Assembly (NCBI GenBank): GCA_964036315.1
Contig: OZ038508.1
Location: 47,338,696 to 47,402,695, forward strand
Direction of reading: 5' to 3'
Length of the DNA stretch: 64,000 nucleotides
Source of the DNA: Acanthosepion esculentum
Lineage: Eukaryota; Mollusca; Cephalopoda; Sepiida; Sepiidae
Each line of letters starts with the position of its first letter. The stretch's first letter is position 1. The notes beneath the pieces were generated by a model that was not told the origin of the DNA, made no database searches, and was given only the letters and a program-made list of their open reading frames with translations. Both the position numbers and the translations under genes were made by a program. Shown here in pieces: positions 19,725 through 31,559 of the stretch.

Positions 19725-19787
19725 ACGAAAGTTATTGCGTAGCAAATTTTAACATATTTTTAATTTAATCTCCTATAATAAATTATA

Positions 19788-19796
19788 TATACATAC

Positions 19797-19884
<88 letters not shown>
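19788..19884. repeat. (AT)n microsatellite, ~95 bp
   Basis: TA run with a few CATA interruptions at its left end. Confidence 0.96.
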
Positions 19885-19886
<2 letters not shown>

Positions 19887-21310
19887 TTAAGCTTAAGCAT
19901 AGTTACACCGAATTTTATTTAGATTAAGATCCATTAAATTAAATTAATTTGAATCGACCTGATTTGTCCTGTATAAAATCAACAAACGGTATCGGCCTAA
20001 GTAAAATACAATCCGATATTAAAATCTAACAATTTTAGAGTAAATTTTTGGTTGAAGAAACCGATTACTACCAACCAATAATCTCTTAGCTCTATCTTTA
20101 CCCAACCCATCTCTCTCGCCTTCCCTCCATACTACCAATCTAAAGTGCCCGTCCGGTGTAATTTCTACATTCGTGGAGCAGGTTTTCGTTCTGATGAGAT
20201 GAACATCTCGGTGTTCACGATATACATTATATGATTGTTTGCTATTTGTGTGTGAGCGCTCTACAGAAACAAAATTTAATTTATGATGTAAGATGTTGTC
20301 GCTAATATATTAATATTTAATATATGCTTCTTTGAAACTATGCTAAATAAAAGTGATGACATCTTCATGAATATTTCAAAGATTTTGTACGAGAATAATA
20401 CACTTTCCTTTATTTATTATATATTAAATGCAGATGATATACAACAGCCAAAAAATCTTCGTTTGTAAAAGGCATTGGCAGAGTAAGATGTTTTCATCTA
20501 TAAATTTCAATGAGTGAACGTATTTTTATTCTTGTATTTTAACATTTTATGATTTTAAATTTCGATGTAATGTGCAGCTTTTATCGGTAATAGGTGTAAA
20601 ATCTTTCGACACTAAAACGAAAATAGTTCTGTTTTCTCTCGAAGAGGAAATTTAAATGTCTGACGTCCTGCTTTTTAAAGAGAAACATTTAACTATTTTT
20701 TTTTCTCTCTTTGGTTTTAGTTAAATTTAAATATACGGACATCTCGTGAAGACAATATCATCTTTTTTGTTTCTTTTCTTTTTTTCATGAATATTTACGA
20801 AATGTTTGTAACGGTTTGAAACATAAAACGACCATTTTATTCATTGTTAAAACCGAAAGACTAAAACCCAATGTGTTAGACTACATATTGCTGATAAGTC
20901 GTTAGTAATCTCGTCTTGGGCGATTTTGAACAAGATTTCCTTCTTCATTTGTCGCTTTTTATCAGAAAGCTTACTTCGAATGCATTTAACATTTCTAAAC
21001 TAAGAAATTTCAAAACGTAACTGTTGTAGATTCCGGGATGAAATCCGGTATCAAATAATAAAAAAACGCCAAGAATGAATATAGGAAATAAATGTATTAA
21101 CGTAATAATACAAACTGGTAATACAGGTTAGTAGTTCCAGGAATGTGGGTTAGTTGGAAAATATATAGTCTTTGATATCGACGTATCGCTGTATGACTTC
21201 TTACTGAGTCTCCGTGACTGTGACTCTTGCCGCTACGTTATTCTACCGACCGTCTCTTACTCCTACTACTACTGTTACTGGACTCTTACCGACTGACATT
21301 ATTTAATGTC
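19885..21310. other. Unassigned AT-rich DNA
   Basis: About 1.4 kb without recognised genes or SSRs, apart from short T-rich runs. Toward 21,000-21,300 the sequence TGTTGTAGATTCCGGGATG and a CTCTTACTCCTACTACTACT stretch look repeat-like, possibly LTR-derived, but I cannot show a partner end. Confidence 0.5.
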
Positions 21311-21324
21311 CCCCCACCCACGAG

Positions 21325-21690
21325 GGATCGATGTGGCACAAGGCTGGGATTAAAGTGGGGTATTCCCGAGCCCGTAGGCACGGCCAAAAAATGACCGTAG
21401 ATCCCGTATAAACGGGATCGGGTAGGTCAACCTCCCCGAACGAGGCTCTGCTCTTCGGCGGAGCCTCGCCCAGGTCCTTCTCTGCTCAAAGGCAGAGAGT
21501 TCGACCGTCTAGCCGAGTCGTCCGACAGCAACTGAAGATGTTCAACAACACGCCCACGTGTGTCGAATGTGGCACAAGGCCGGTTTAATGTGGGCTCACC
21601 GAGCCCGTAGGATCGGCCAAAAATGCCCGTAGAACCCGTATAAACGGGATCGGTTTGGTCAACCTCCCCGAACGAGGCTCCGCCTACATA
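21325..21690. repeat. GC-rich tandem duplication, ~239-bp period, hairpins
   Basis: The block from GATGTGGCACAAGG through CCCGTATAAACGGGATCG to CAACCTCCCCGAACGAGGCTC occurs twice, starting near 21328 and 21567. The first unit holds an 11-bp stem (CGAGGCTCTGC/GCGGAGCCTCG) with a TCTTCG loop at about 21438-21465, then a CTCTGC/GCAGAG hairpin. The GGCACAAGGC motif is shared with the SINE at 2.7 kb, so this is probably a SINE body or tail duplicated in tandem. Confidence 0.75.
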
Positions 21691-22625
21691 CGGATAGAAA
21701 ATGAGTTCAACAGATAGAAAAGTATAGAAAGGAGTGTAAGACACGGATGCGTCTTCTCACCGGACTTATTCAAACTATACAGAGTGACGATTCTGAGAGA
21801 ATTACTAGCAGGATTCATCATTATCGGCTACAATCTTAGTATTATAAGATATGCAGATCACAGGGCGTTGATAGCCAACAGGGAAAGGAAACTACGAATC
21901 TCCTACAGAAGTGAAAGAAAGCGAGAAGAAAGGACTACAAATCAATTGCAAGAAGACAGAATTCATGGTTGTTAGTAAACGGATAACCCCAAAATGCAAA
22001 TTATAAGTTGGATATGCCAAAATAAAACAATTACGCCAATTTAAATATTTGGGAATTTATATACAGGTTGGAAAGTGCGACACTGAAATCCGAAGGCGCA
22101 TTGCGATAGCCAAAGATACATTATAAAATTGAAGAAGCGCATTTAAAAACAGAGAAATTTCCTTAGAATCAAATAAAAGAGGACTAAACCATTACGTGAT
22201 ACCTGTCCTACTATATGGCAGTAATTGCTGGACAATCTCTTAAAAGATGAAGAATTAATTTGAAGCAAAATTGGTTCTACTGAAGGATGCTAATAATACA
22301 ATGGTTTGAATATGTGAGCAACGAAAAAGCTTTAGTGAAAATAGAATCAAAATGAAAACGTATAATTAATAGCAGGAAGAGACAGTTGAAATTTCTAGGG
22401 CAAATAATACAGAAAGTGAACTTGGAATATATGATACTCACTGACCAGAGGAATAGAGGAAAAACGCATAAGCATCTTAATGAGTTTGCGTAAATGGATG
22501 GCGGAACAAGGTTTAGGAGAAATAACAAAAATACAACAATTATTAAGAGCTACAAAAGGCAGGTAACTGTGGAAAGCCATTGATCGCCTACGCCCTGAAG
22601 TGGTACGGCGTCTAAAGCAGGATTA
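21690..22625 (+). pseudogene. LINE family 1 RT relic (longest copy)
   Basis: Ordered landmarks on the plus strand: SVRHGCVFSPDLFKLYRV (RT motif with (R)QGC-x-SP-LF), then GYNLSIIRYADHRALIANRE where the catalytic YADD is YADH, then FKYLGIYIQVGKCDTEIRRR, then ILLYG-x-CW-like and FYRRMLRI-like remnants in broken frames (22,190-22,310). The C-terminal TGRxQR..KWRA tail lies near 22,490-22,600 (WRA-ID region: SYKRQVTVESH / WKAIDRLRPEV). Loss of the second catalytic Asp and many stops make it inactive. The endonuclease is absent. Confidence 0.85.
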
Positions 22626-23635
22626 GTCTCTATGTCTGTTTCTTACTCAAGGTTATACAATCGTCTTTTCCACTTTTTAGCAATAAATAATATAGTATGT
22701 ACTGGTTACTTTAATTTTCCCTATTAGGAAAACTTTGCCGACTACTTGTCGGTGATATAATGGGTCAAAGTAAGTGAGGGAACTTTCCTATCCCAGCTTT
22801 TATCTTCCAAGCTAAAATTCTCACTGACGATTTTCAGAGCTATGTCACATACCTGGCTATCTCACATCATTGCTAGCTTTTGATTAGTTAATTCACGAAC
22901 CAATAAAAAGGTACCATTATATTCTATGTCTTTTCTTTTTTTATCCTAAGGGCCTTGCGACCGTTAAATGATCTTGTCAAATATTTCAAACAATCTCTAG
23001 CTCTTTATTAGGAAATTGTTTTCTTAATTCATTGGAGAAAATAGCGATAGGATTGTTACAGTCTAGCAGCATTTCGTCTGTGGGGGAAGAGTTTATAGGT
23101 CGGAAAAGAATTTATCAGCCGCAAGGCAGTGCAAACGCTTTTGGAATCTGTTAAGGCTATAGAGTGAAGATTGTGCAGCTCCATTAAGTGACATTACTAG
23201 AGCGTGTGCAGCCTTTGAATTTGCCGCTACCCAGGCCCTCACAAATAATACATGTTGTACAGTGACTTAAAGTTATAAAACTAATTTGAGTACTATTATA
23301 ATATTACCTTTACATGCTAAAATATAGTATGATTTAAATACACACCCAACATACTTAAATTTCATTAGTAACAGTTAAAAATTTGGACCATCTTTGTTTT
23401 TAAATGAAAATTGCAATTTTCTACAAAGTAAATTTTCTTTGTTTTTTGTTGCCAAATTATTCAATGATTACGTCAAAAACTATGTCATCTATCAATTGTC
23501 GGTCTATCGACAGTTTATAAGCCAATGTGCGAGTGTACAAGAAATAATTTTACAAACTATGGTGAAGAACAAAAGTCCCTATAGACATACGTCTGCAAAT
23601 CCTTCGTTTTTGAGTTATTAAATTTAAACTAAGTT
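22626..23635. other. Unassigned DNA, 5' flank of a transposase relic
   Basis: Nothing recognised in 22,626-23,370. From about 23,370 the sequence is probably the non-coding 5' part of the transposon whose transposase begins near 23,800; I could not place its terminal repeat. Confidence 0.45.
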
Positions 23636-23789
23636 TACCGTAGATAGCGGTGTGTGACCATGGAGATTAGCTTATATTTGTAATTTGTGTATATTTGGGG
23701 CTAGTCTGTCTTCAGCGTTTAACGTGTGTAGCAGTGAGTTAACTTTGAAGTGCTTACGTTTAACAGTCGCGTGATATTCTTATCGTGAG

Positions 23790-24655
23790 CAAGCAGGTAT
23801 GATTTGACATACGGCTGCACGAATGGTAATGGACGCGAGGCAGCACGGCTGTAACAGATTGCGTTTCCAGACGGAAAGAAGCATAGTTATCCAACATTTG
23901 CTCCTGTTTATCGTCGTTTTGCTGAAAAAGGATCCGTAACACCACAATCTATGGATCGTGGAAGACCGCTAAGAACACTACAGATTGTCAGAGATAATCC
24001 AGGTATCAACACGCGTCAAGTGGTCCTGGCATGTCATACATGTCATAGTACCGCATGGTGGGTACAGTTCCTGTATCTGTATCTTTTGAAGCGTGTGGCA
24101 GGTTCTTTCCCCCTCTGATTACTCAGAAGGGGAGAACTTTTGCCGATGGTTTATTAGACACAATGCCGAACTGTTGTTTTTTTCTTTAGTCATGTTTACA
24201 ATTGAGGAAGAGATAGAATACCAAATTTGCCCAACTAACATTTGTTGGCGGATAGGAACCAAAATGCTACAATACAGGCTAGACACCAGCATCAGTTTAC
24301 GATTAATGTGTGGGCTGGAATTTTAGATGACTGTCTGTTAGGTCCATATATTCCCGCAGTACATCTTACAGTAGGTGTCTACAAGGAACTTTATTTCGGA
24401 GACACTTTCAAACCTGATAGGGGGTTTACTACTGCTAATACGAAGATGAATATAGTTCATGCACGATTTTAGTCACATTGCCTGGTTAAAATCTACCATG
24501 AAAGATGGATAGGTAGAGTATGGCAGTTTCGGTCGGCTGCACATTTCCCAAATTCTATCCTTTGGATTTTTATCTGTGGGGCCATCTAAAACAGTTGCTT
24601 TATGCAGCAGGGATTAATAGTGTACATCAAGGTGTCATGGGGGAATGCGAAATCG
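23790..24655 (+). pseudogene. IS630/Tc1-mariner-type transposase relic
   Basis: Segments in order, in shifting frames: NGREAARL-QIAFPDGKKHSY (HTH region), FAPVYRRFAEKGSV and SMDRGRPLRTLQIVRDNPGI (linker, Pro-Arg-GRP box), LSPSDYSEGENFCRWFIRHN, a decayed first-Asp region (LFFSLVMFTIEEEIEYQ in place of LFTDEA-F), ARHQHQFTINVWAGILDDCL, and finally YPLDFYLWGHLKQLLYA, which corresponds to the third-Asp motif P-DLNPLDFYLWG. The layout is that of arthropod and mollusc Tc3/mariner-related transposases. The second-Asp region and the C terminus are decayed or missing; an (AC)n tract follows. Confidence 0.85.
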
Positions 24656-24692
24656 TTCCACACCGAGTGGGAAAGTCTCTGCTAGTCTGTCT

Positions 24693-24977
<285 letters not shown>

Positions 24978-25555
24978 GTTGGATTTATGTCATTTTGTGA
25001 CCCTGCGTTTCACGTTATTTGCGATCGTCAGACAGCCTTAATAATTTTTAAATTTTGGATTTATACATGGTTGCGTATATCGGCGTTTTTATGGACGTGC
25101 GAGGAAAAAGTATCGTCTTGACGCCACCCATACTTACGCAAACATACATACACGCACGTACATTCATTGAAGTACGCACGCGCGCATACACACACACACA
25201 CACACAAACACACGCGCGCGCGCACGGACGCTCACTCACCGGAGCTCACACAAACATAAACATGTGTGAACAGTGTGGAACTGGGCATATATGCGCATAT
25301 ATGTGTCTTTGCGCACATACGTACCCATTTTGTCGCTGTATTCGATGTTGGATTGTGTAGCGAATATTTTTGGTTTGTTGCGCTGTCAACGCGCAGACCG
25401 TTTTTCTATTTTTGTTCACTGATTTTTTCTCGCACACACGTATATACGTATGATGGGGTTTGTGTAAGACTAAGTTGCTATTATTTAAAAAAATTTTAAG
25501 GCTGTTTTGTTATTATTTTAAAGCCGGTTATAATATATTTTATGATATAAAAAAT

Positions 25556-26230
<675 letters not shown>

Positions 26231-26339
26231 GGGAGTCTTTGTTGTTTAAAAATGGATGTGGTTAGTTTTTTATGATAATATCATTAAATTATTATAATTT
26301 ATTCATTTCATATTCACATAAACAAATGAAAGCTACTGT

Positions 26340-26392
26340 TGCTTCTTCTTCTTTTTCTTCTTCTTCTTCTTCTTCTTCTTCTTCTTCTTCCA
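26340..26392. repeat. (TTC)n microsatellite
   Basis: About 17 CTT triplets with two interruptions. Confidence 0.93.
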
Positions 26393-26427
26393 TATACTCT
26401 TCTTGAGGAAAAAATAGTGAACGGAAT

Positions 26428-27200
26428 TCCAGAGTCTAGGCGGAGACGTTAGAAATATAGAGTTGAAGTTGACTTTAAAAAGAACCGGAAACCCAATTCT
26501 AAACAGGAAACAAGAATCAAACTTTAGTCCCCTTCAAATGACAGCGGACCGAGGAGTGGCGTGAACTAGGCGATAGTCGGACCCATCTACTGCTATTGAG
26601 TAAAATTGTTGAGTCTTGACTCAATCTTGAATCTCGCCTATTGCATGGAATAATAATGCAACACAAAATGTACTTAGAACAAGAATGTATTATAACAAGA
26701 AAGTGTACACAATAAGTACATATAGTATTTCTGTATATTTCTGGGAAGACGTTCCTGGAGAATGTGTTGACTAGTCGCAGTCGATCAGAGTCTCTAGTTG
26801 GATCTCATGATTCCATCCTCGTCTTCCGGTATCAACCATTATTTATATAGTTGGTAGTCACCTATGCAGATTAGGTGGAACCTACACAACAAAAATAAAT
26901 AAAAATAATTATTAAATGCAGTTTAAACGGAGACGTTAGAAGTATAGAGTTGAAGTAGACATTAGAAGATGCAGTAACCCAATCCTAAACTGGAAACAAC
27001 AGATAAACCACTACTCCTGTTGAAAGAGCGGGGCGGAGTATGGACTTGTTAGCCTGTCGTCACGTTCACGCTCTTTTCTGGTCTTTTTAACAGCAGTAAC
27101 GGTTTTTTTTTTTTTTCTTTGTTTAGGCCCTGGGTTTCCGGTACTTCCTAATGTCTGTTTCAAATCAATACGTCTAACGTCTCCACCTAAACCCTGGCAT
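26428..27200. mobile_element. Foldback element with CCAGRGT..GGAGACGTTAGA ends
   Basis: The left end CCAGAGTCTAGGCGGAGACG matches the reverse complement of the right end (CCAGGGTTTAGGTGGAGACG). The similarity extends about 65 bp to CCGGAAACCCA. A third, direct copy of the same end (GGAGACGTTAGAAGTATAGA) lies internally at about 26,928. The interior has no recognised coding sequence. The superfamily is not determined and no clear target duplication is seen. Confidence 0.65.
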
Positions 27201-28230
27201 TTTATTTAACAGTATAAATTTAAATAAGTCAGAAATTTACATTTTGAAATTTTCCCAAACGAAAAATCAACATCGCGACATCGAATCTTAATTCTGTTGC
27301 ACCTTTAATACTATTTTTGTGCTGATCGAAAATAGAATCTCTGGTTAAAGACACATCTAAACTAATTCGCTCGTCATCTCACGTTTTATAAATTACCCAA
27401 CAATGTTTACATAAATCAGGAATAGTGCAATTAAAACGAAACTGTTAATTATATTTTTAATTAAGGAATAAGCTGCAAACAATATAACGAAGGCAATTGG
27501 AATGTGATTTACAGCTTAAAATGCCAGGTTTATTATTAGCTTGACTGATTAGACATTAACAAATAGTTTCAGTTTAGTCTTAATCAAAATGCCACTGCTC
27601 GAAGCGCAGAAGCAAAAACGTCTCATCTTTGAATCAATTCTGTTATTATTAAGCTATCTGCTTTCTTTAATCAACAGTTGAAAGTTGCATCTGCCGTTTA
27701 ATAAAGAAAATTGACCAATAGCAACATTGTTTCACAAAAAGAACAGTCTAACGAATGTCCTTTTTTCTCTGTGTTCCGAATGGGTGGTGTGACAATTGCA
27801 GGTTGAATTAAATTAAAGTATTAACTTCATTGTGATGTAATTTGTAGAATAAGGCTTTTGATTAAAACTAAACCTAGGGAAGAGTTTTTTTTACCTTCTG
27901 AACATTAAGTGACATCTGCACGGTGTCATTTGAAGGTAAAAATTCTTTTTGCTACAGATTATTGTAATTACAGATGTTTCCAATTCCTTCTTGATTACTG
28001 AAGATTAACCTTTCGCCTAATTAACAAAGCTTCGATTACAAATAAATGACACGTTATGCCTAAGGATCTATTTATGTCTTCATAGATTCCATGTTTTAGT
28101 AAAGTCCAAAGAAGATAGAATATTTATGTTTGAAATTCTGAAAGTAATTCATTATGTGTGTAACTAGTTGCACGCGTAGACATTCCGACTCATGCGTTCT
28201 TCCGATTTAAATAATGAGTGATATTAACCG
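27200..28230. other. Repeat-free ~1 kb block rich in homeodomain-type motifs
   Basis: The longest stretch with no SSR, no transposon similarity and no coding frame. It contains many TAATTA, TTAATTAA, TTGATTA and CTAATTAAC motifs, and a two-part hairpin at 27,889-27,941. This composition and isolation are what one would expect of a conserved non-coding regulatory element, but conservation cannot be judged from one sequence. Confidence 0.3.
27889..27941 (+). other. 53-nt two-part hairpin
   Basis: The outer stem TTTTACCTTC/GAAGGTAAAA is a perfect 10 bp. The inner stem AAGTGACA/TGTCATTT is 8 bp with one G-U, around a 9-base loop, with an asymmetric internal loop between the two stems. The size is compatible with a small structured RNA or a transcription-factor palindrome. 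Confidence 0.6.
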
Positions 28231-28239
28231 TAAAATTAT

Positions 28240-28700
28240 TGTTGTTCTTCGTTTATGTGTTACATCTCTTTAGGACATGAGAGATCATGGTTCTCCACAA
28301 CTTCCTATCCATTTGTATCGCTTAGCAATAACTGTCCTCTTACAATCTGTCCATGTTCTGCCATCCATTTACACAAGCTGTTTAGGTTAGAACTCAATGT
28401 TTCCCTCTGCTCTTCTTGAATTCACTCTATCCTGCGAGTGTCAAATTCTCCAAACCTTCTTATCTCAGTCCCGGAAATATAAACTGTCCATTTCTAATCC
28501 TAATCACAGATGTATTTTATGTTTCCATTTCTCCTAAAAATTCATCGTTGCTCGCACGCCCTGTTTGACATTCTCAACCTCCTTCTGTAGAGCGACATCT
28601 TGTCGGATCAAATCTCCTCTTTGTTTGTGAGGAAATTGCACAAAATGCCGTATTGGAGAATTTATATCACTCAGGTTTCGTGCATATTTTTCTTTATTTG
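28240..28700 (-). pseudogene. LINE family 1 C-terminal relic
   Basis: The minus strand gives RASNDEFLGEME (RVSNEExLxxI position), GLENLTLAG and MDRKLWRTMISHVLK (the WRAMIAxVxxGHG tail), with stops between. This is family 1 in reverse orientation, 3' part only. Confidence 0.7.
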
Positions 28701-28799
28701 CCACGATCTTTTTTTAAATTTATTAATATTATGTGTAAACTTTATGAAACATATTTGCTAATCTAAAGCACGGCTGGTTTTTTGTGTAACATTTTCCAT

Positions 28800-30350
28800 G
28801 ATCCGTTGAAAAACTACCTGGACTAAATCCGCGTCCTGCGTATGACGATAAACTACATCCGCGTCTTGGGTAAGATGATAAAATACGTCTGCCTCCTGGG
28901 TAAGACAATAAACAACATCCGCGTCCGGTGTATGGCAATAAACTACATCCGCGTCTTGGGTATGACAATAAAATACATCCTGGGTAAGACGATAAACTGC
29001 ATCCACGTCCTTGGTGTGACGATAAAATATATCCGCGTCCTGCGTAAGAGGATAAACTACAACCGCGTCTTGGGTAAGATTATAAAATACATGCCTTCCT
29101 CGGTAAGACAATAAACAACATCCGCGTCCGGGGTATGACAATAAACTACATCCGCGTCCTGGGTATGACGATAAAATACATGCCATCTTGGGTAAGGCAA
29201 TAAACAACATCCGCGTTCGGGGTATGACAATCAAGTACATCCGCATCCTGGGTATGACGATAAAATACATGTCATCTTGGGTAAGGCAATAAACAACATC
29301 CGCGTCCGGGGTATGACGATAAAATACATGCCATCTTGGGTAAGGCAATAAACAACATCCGCGTCCGGGGTATGACAATAAACTACATCCGCGTCCTGGG
29401 TATGACGATAAAATACATGCCATCATCGGTAAAACAATAAACAACATCCGCGTTCGGGGTATGACAATAAACTACATCCGCGTCCTGGGTATGACGATAA
29501 AATACATGCCATCTTGGGTAAGGCAATAAACAACATCCGCGTCCGGGGTATGACAATAAACTACATCCGCGTCCTGAGTATGACGATAAAATACATGCCA
29601 TCCTCGGTAAGACAATAAACAACATCCGCGTTCGGGGTATGACAATAAACTACATCCGCGTCCTGGGTATGACGATAAAATACATGCCATCATCGGTAAA
29701 ACAATAAACAACATCCGCGTTCGGGGTATGACAATAAACTACATCCGCGTCCTGGGTATGACGATAAAATACATGCCATCTTGGGTAAGGCAATAAACAA
29801 CATACGCGTCCGGGGTATGACAATAAACTACATCCGCGTCCTGGGTATGACGATAAAATACATGCCATCTTGGGTAAGACGATAAGCTACATCCGCGTTC
29901 GGGTTATGACGATAACGTTTATCCGTGTCATGGGTAAGATGATGAACTCGTCTTGGGTAAGAAGATAAACTACGTCTGCGTCCTGGGTATGATGATAAAC
30001 TACATTTGCGTCCTGGCTATGACGATAAAATACAACCGCGTCCTGAGTAAAAAAAATTTATGGAGGAAAATTATTACCAGCAATACATTTTCGAAGAAAA
30101 TAAATATTACCAGCAATAATTTTTTGAGGAAAAATATTACCTGCAGTACATTTTTGAATGAAAAAAAATATTATCAGCAAAGCATTTTTGTAAATATTTA
30201 TTACCATCAATACATTTTTGAAGAAAACAAAAATATTAACAGCAATACATTTTTGAAGAGAAAAATATTACCAGCGATAAAAAAAACTTGTCGGCATTAA
30301 ATAACGCATTGAGGTTAATATGCCGAAAAATGAACCAAACCACACCAAAG
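28800..30350 (-). mobile_element. Two-array composite repeat, copy 4 (array B expanded)
   Basis: Minus orientation. Reading from 30,350 down: left flank (reverse complement of CTTGTCGGCATTAAATAACG..ATATGCCG), array A with about seven units (30,060-30,290), then directly array B (30,050-28,815). The non-repetitive spacer seen in copies 1-3 is missing. Confidence 0.85.
28815..30050 (-). repeat. Array B: 30-bp minisatellite, ~41 units, 89-bp higher-order repeat
   Basis: Unit (plus strand) ATCCGCGTCCTGGGTATGA plus CGATAAACTAC. From 29,417 to 29,862 an ATGCC-bearing variant recurs every 89 bp (29417, 29506, 29595, 29684, 29773, 29862), i.e. a three-unit 30+30+29 higher-order repeat. The one-base deficit moves the reading frame each period, which explains the overlapping minus-strand frames (229, 80, 80 and 72 codons, all beginning near MLFIVLPxMACILSSYPGR). 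These are not genes. Confidence 0.93.
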
Positions 30351-30479
30351 CAAACTATCTGGACAGTTAAATTTCGACCCTAGCTTGTTAAGTCGTCCTT
30401 TGAATTGTTCCTCTTGCTAATAACGATTGTACTCTGTCGAGAATAAGAAAGGGACTCTCGCAAAAATAAATCAAACTGT

Positions 30480-30970
30480 CAGAAATACCCAGAGATGCAA
30501 ATCCATTCACCCAGAATTCGGCTTTTGTCGCTCTTCTTGTTACTACCACTGGCTATATACGCCTTCAGATGCAGTATATCCGGTTTATTCCATCACCTCG
30601 TGGCCAGCACACCCGGCTTATTCAACGGACCGTTTTATGTTATAAGCGATGGACTGAGTCTTCCTCGGCTTTTTCCTTGTATTATGCGCCCAATGACTCC
30701 GGCAGGCGCATGCCCTCAGCCTTTTTTAAAGGAAAATGGATTTCTTCTGCACATGAAAATGCAATATTTCTCGGGCGCAAAATGGGGGAAACAAGGTTTG
30801 GAAAATGTGATACTCACATGACATAGTGAAAGCAAAGGGACATAGAGAAATAGCGAGTAACCTACCTACAGAGATTGCGTACGTTCGGACCATGAGTTTG
30901 TGCGATAATAAAACGAGAGCTAAGCGCTACAAAGTTTAGGAAGTTGTCGAGAGCTACACCCACCCCAGGG
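30480..30970 (+). pseudogene. LINE family 1 3' scrap
   Basis: At 30,775-30,970 the frames give GLENVILT-HSESKGT and QRVTYLQRL-like text, corresponding to the LENLxLTG..RGRQRxxYL block. The upstream part (30,480-30,770) has open frames of 108 and 85 codons with no recognised motif. Confidence 0.45.
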
Positions 30971-31555
30971 AACATATAAGAAGACATATGGGCGCTATGG
31001 ATAATCATAAACTAGACCGTATACTAGGAACCGATTTCTATTATTTCTTGGTGAAAGGTACGTTAAAATCAAAGTTAACCAGAACAGGATATGCGGGTAG
31101 CATAGAGTTTATCGATGTGGATAGTTAATTCGTGTAATGAATTCAAATTACAACCTAGTCCGTTATTTTCCTTCAGATAGGGGCTGCTAACAGGGGAGAA
31201 TGAGCGCTATCGCTTTGGTTAGCAACCGATGAATGAGAATGAAAACTCTGAATGTATTTTCCCGGTGGTATAGAAAAATCAACTTTGACAATTAGCAATG
31301 TAGCCAACCGAAGAATCTATAGTTTTAATATACACAGCATATTCCAATTCCTGATAAGAGGCAAGCTAAGTAACCATGCTGTGGACACAAGCATTTACTC
31401 CTGTCTCCGGCATGTTAAAAATGGCAGCGTATGTTGAAAACTACATCAAGTCCGTTCTGGGCTAGGGCAAATGAGGACTTGCTAATTTATCATCTCCAAA
31501 GCTAAATAAATCTCCATTAATCATCTGACAGGCACCTTTCTTCTAACCTTCAGAT
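30971..31555. other. Unassigned DNA
   Basis: No recognised coding or repeat features. Confidence 0.5.
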
Positions 31556-31559
31556 AAGT

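Noticed and set aside
20198..20225. Hammerhead-like CTGATGAGATG hairpin
   Set aside because: The strand after the stem lacks the required GAAA, so the core is incomplete.
21023..21545. Possible LTR (TGTTGTAGAT..TCAACAACA)
   Set aside because: The terminal bases fit an LTR, but the right end falls inside the GC-rich tandem duplication and no target duplication or partner LTR is visible.
28758..29447. 229-codon minus-strand frame with ten-residue repeats, and similar frames at 46.76-47.29 kb
   Set aside because: All lie in the 30-bp array B; several frames on both strands are equally open, as expected from the repeat alone.
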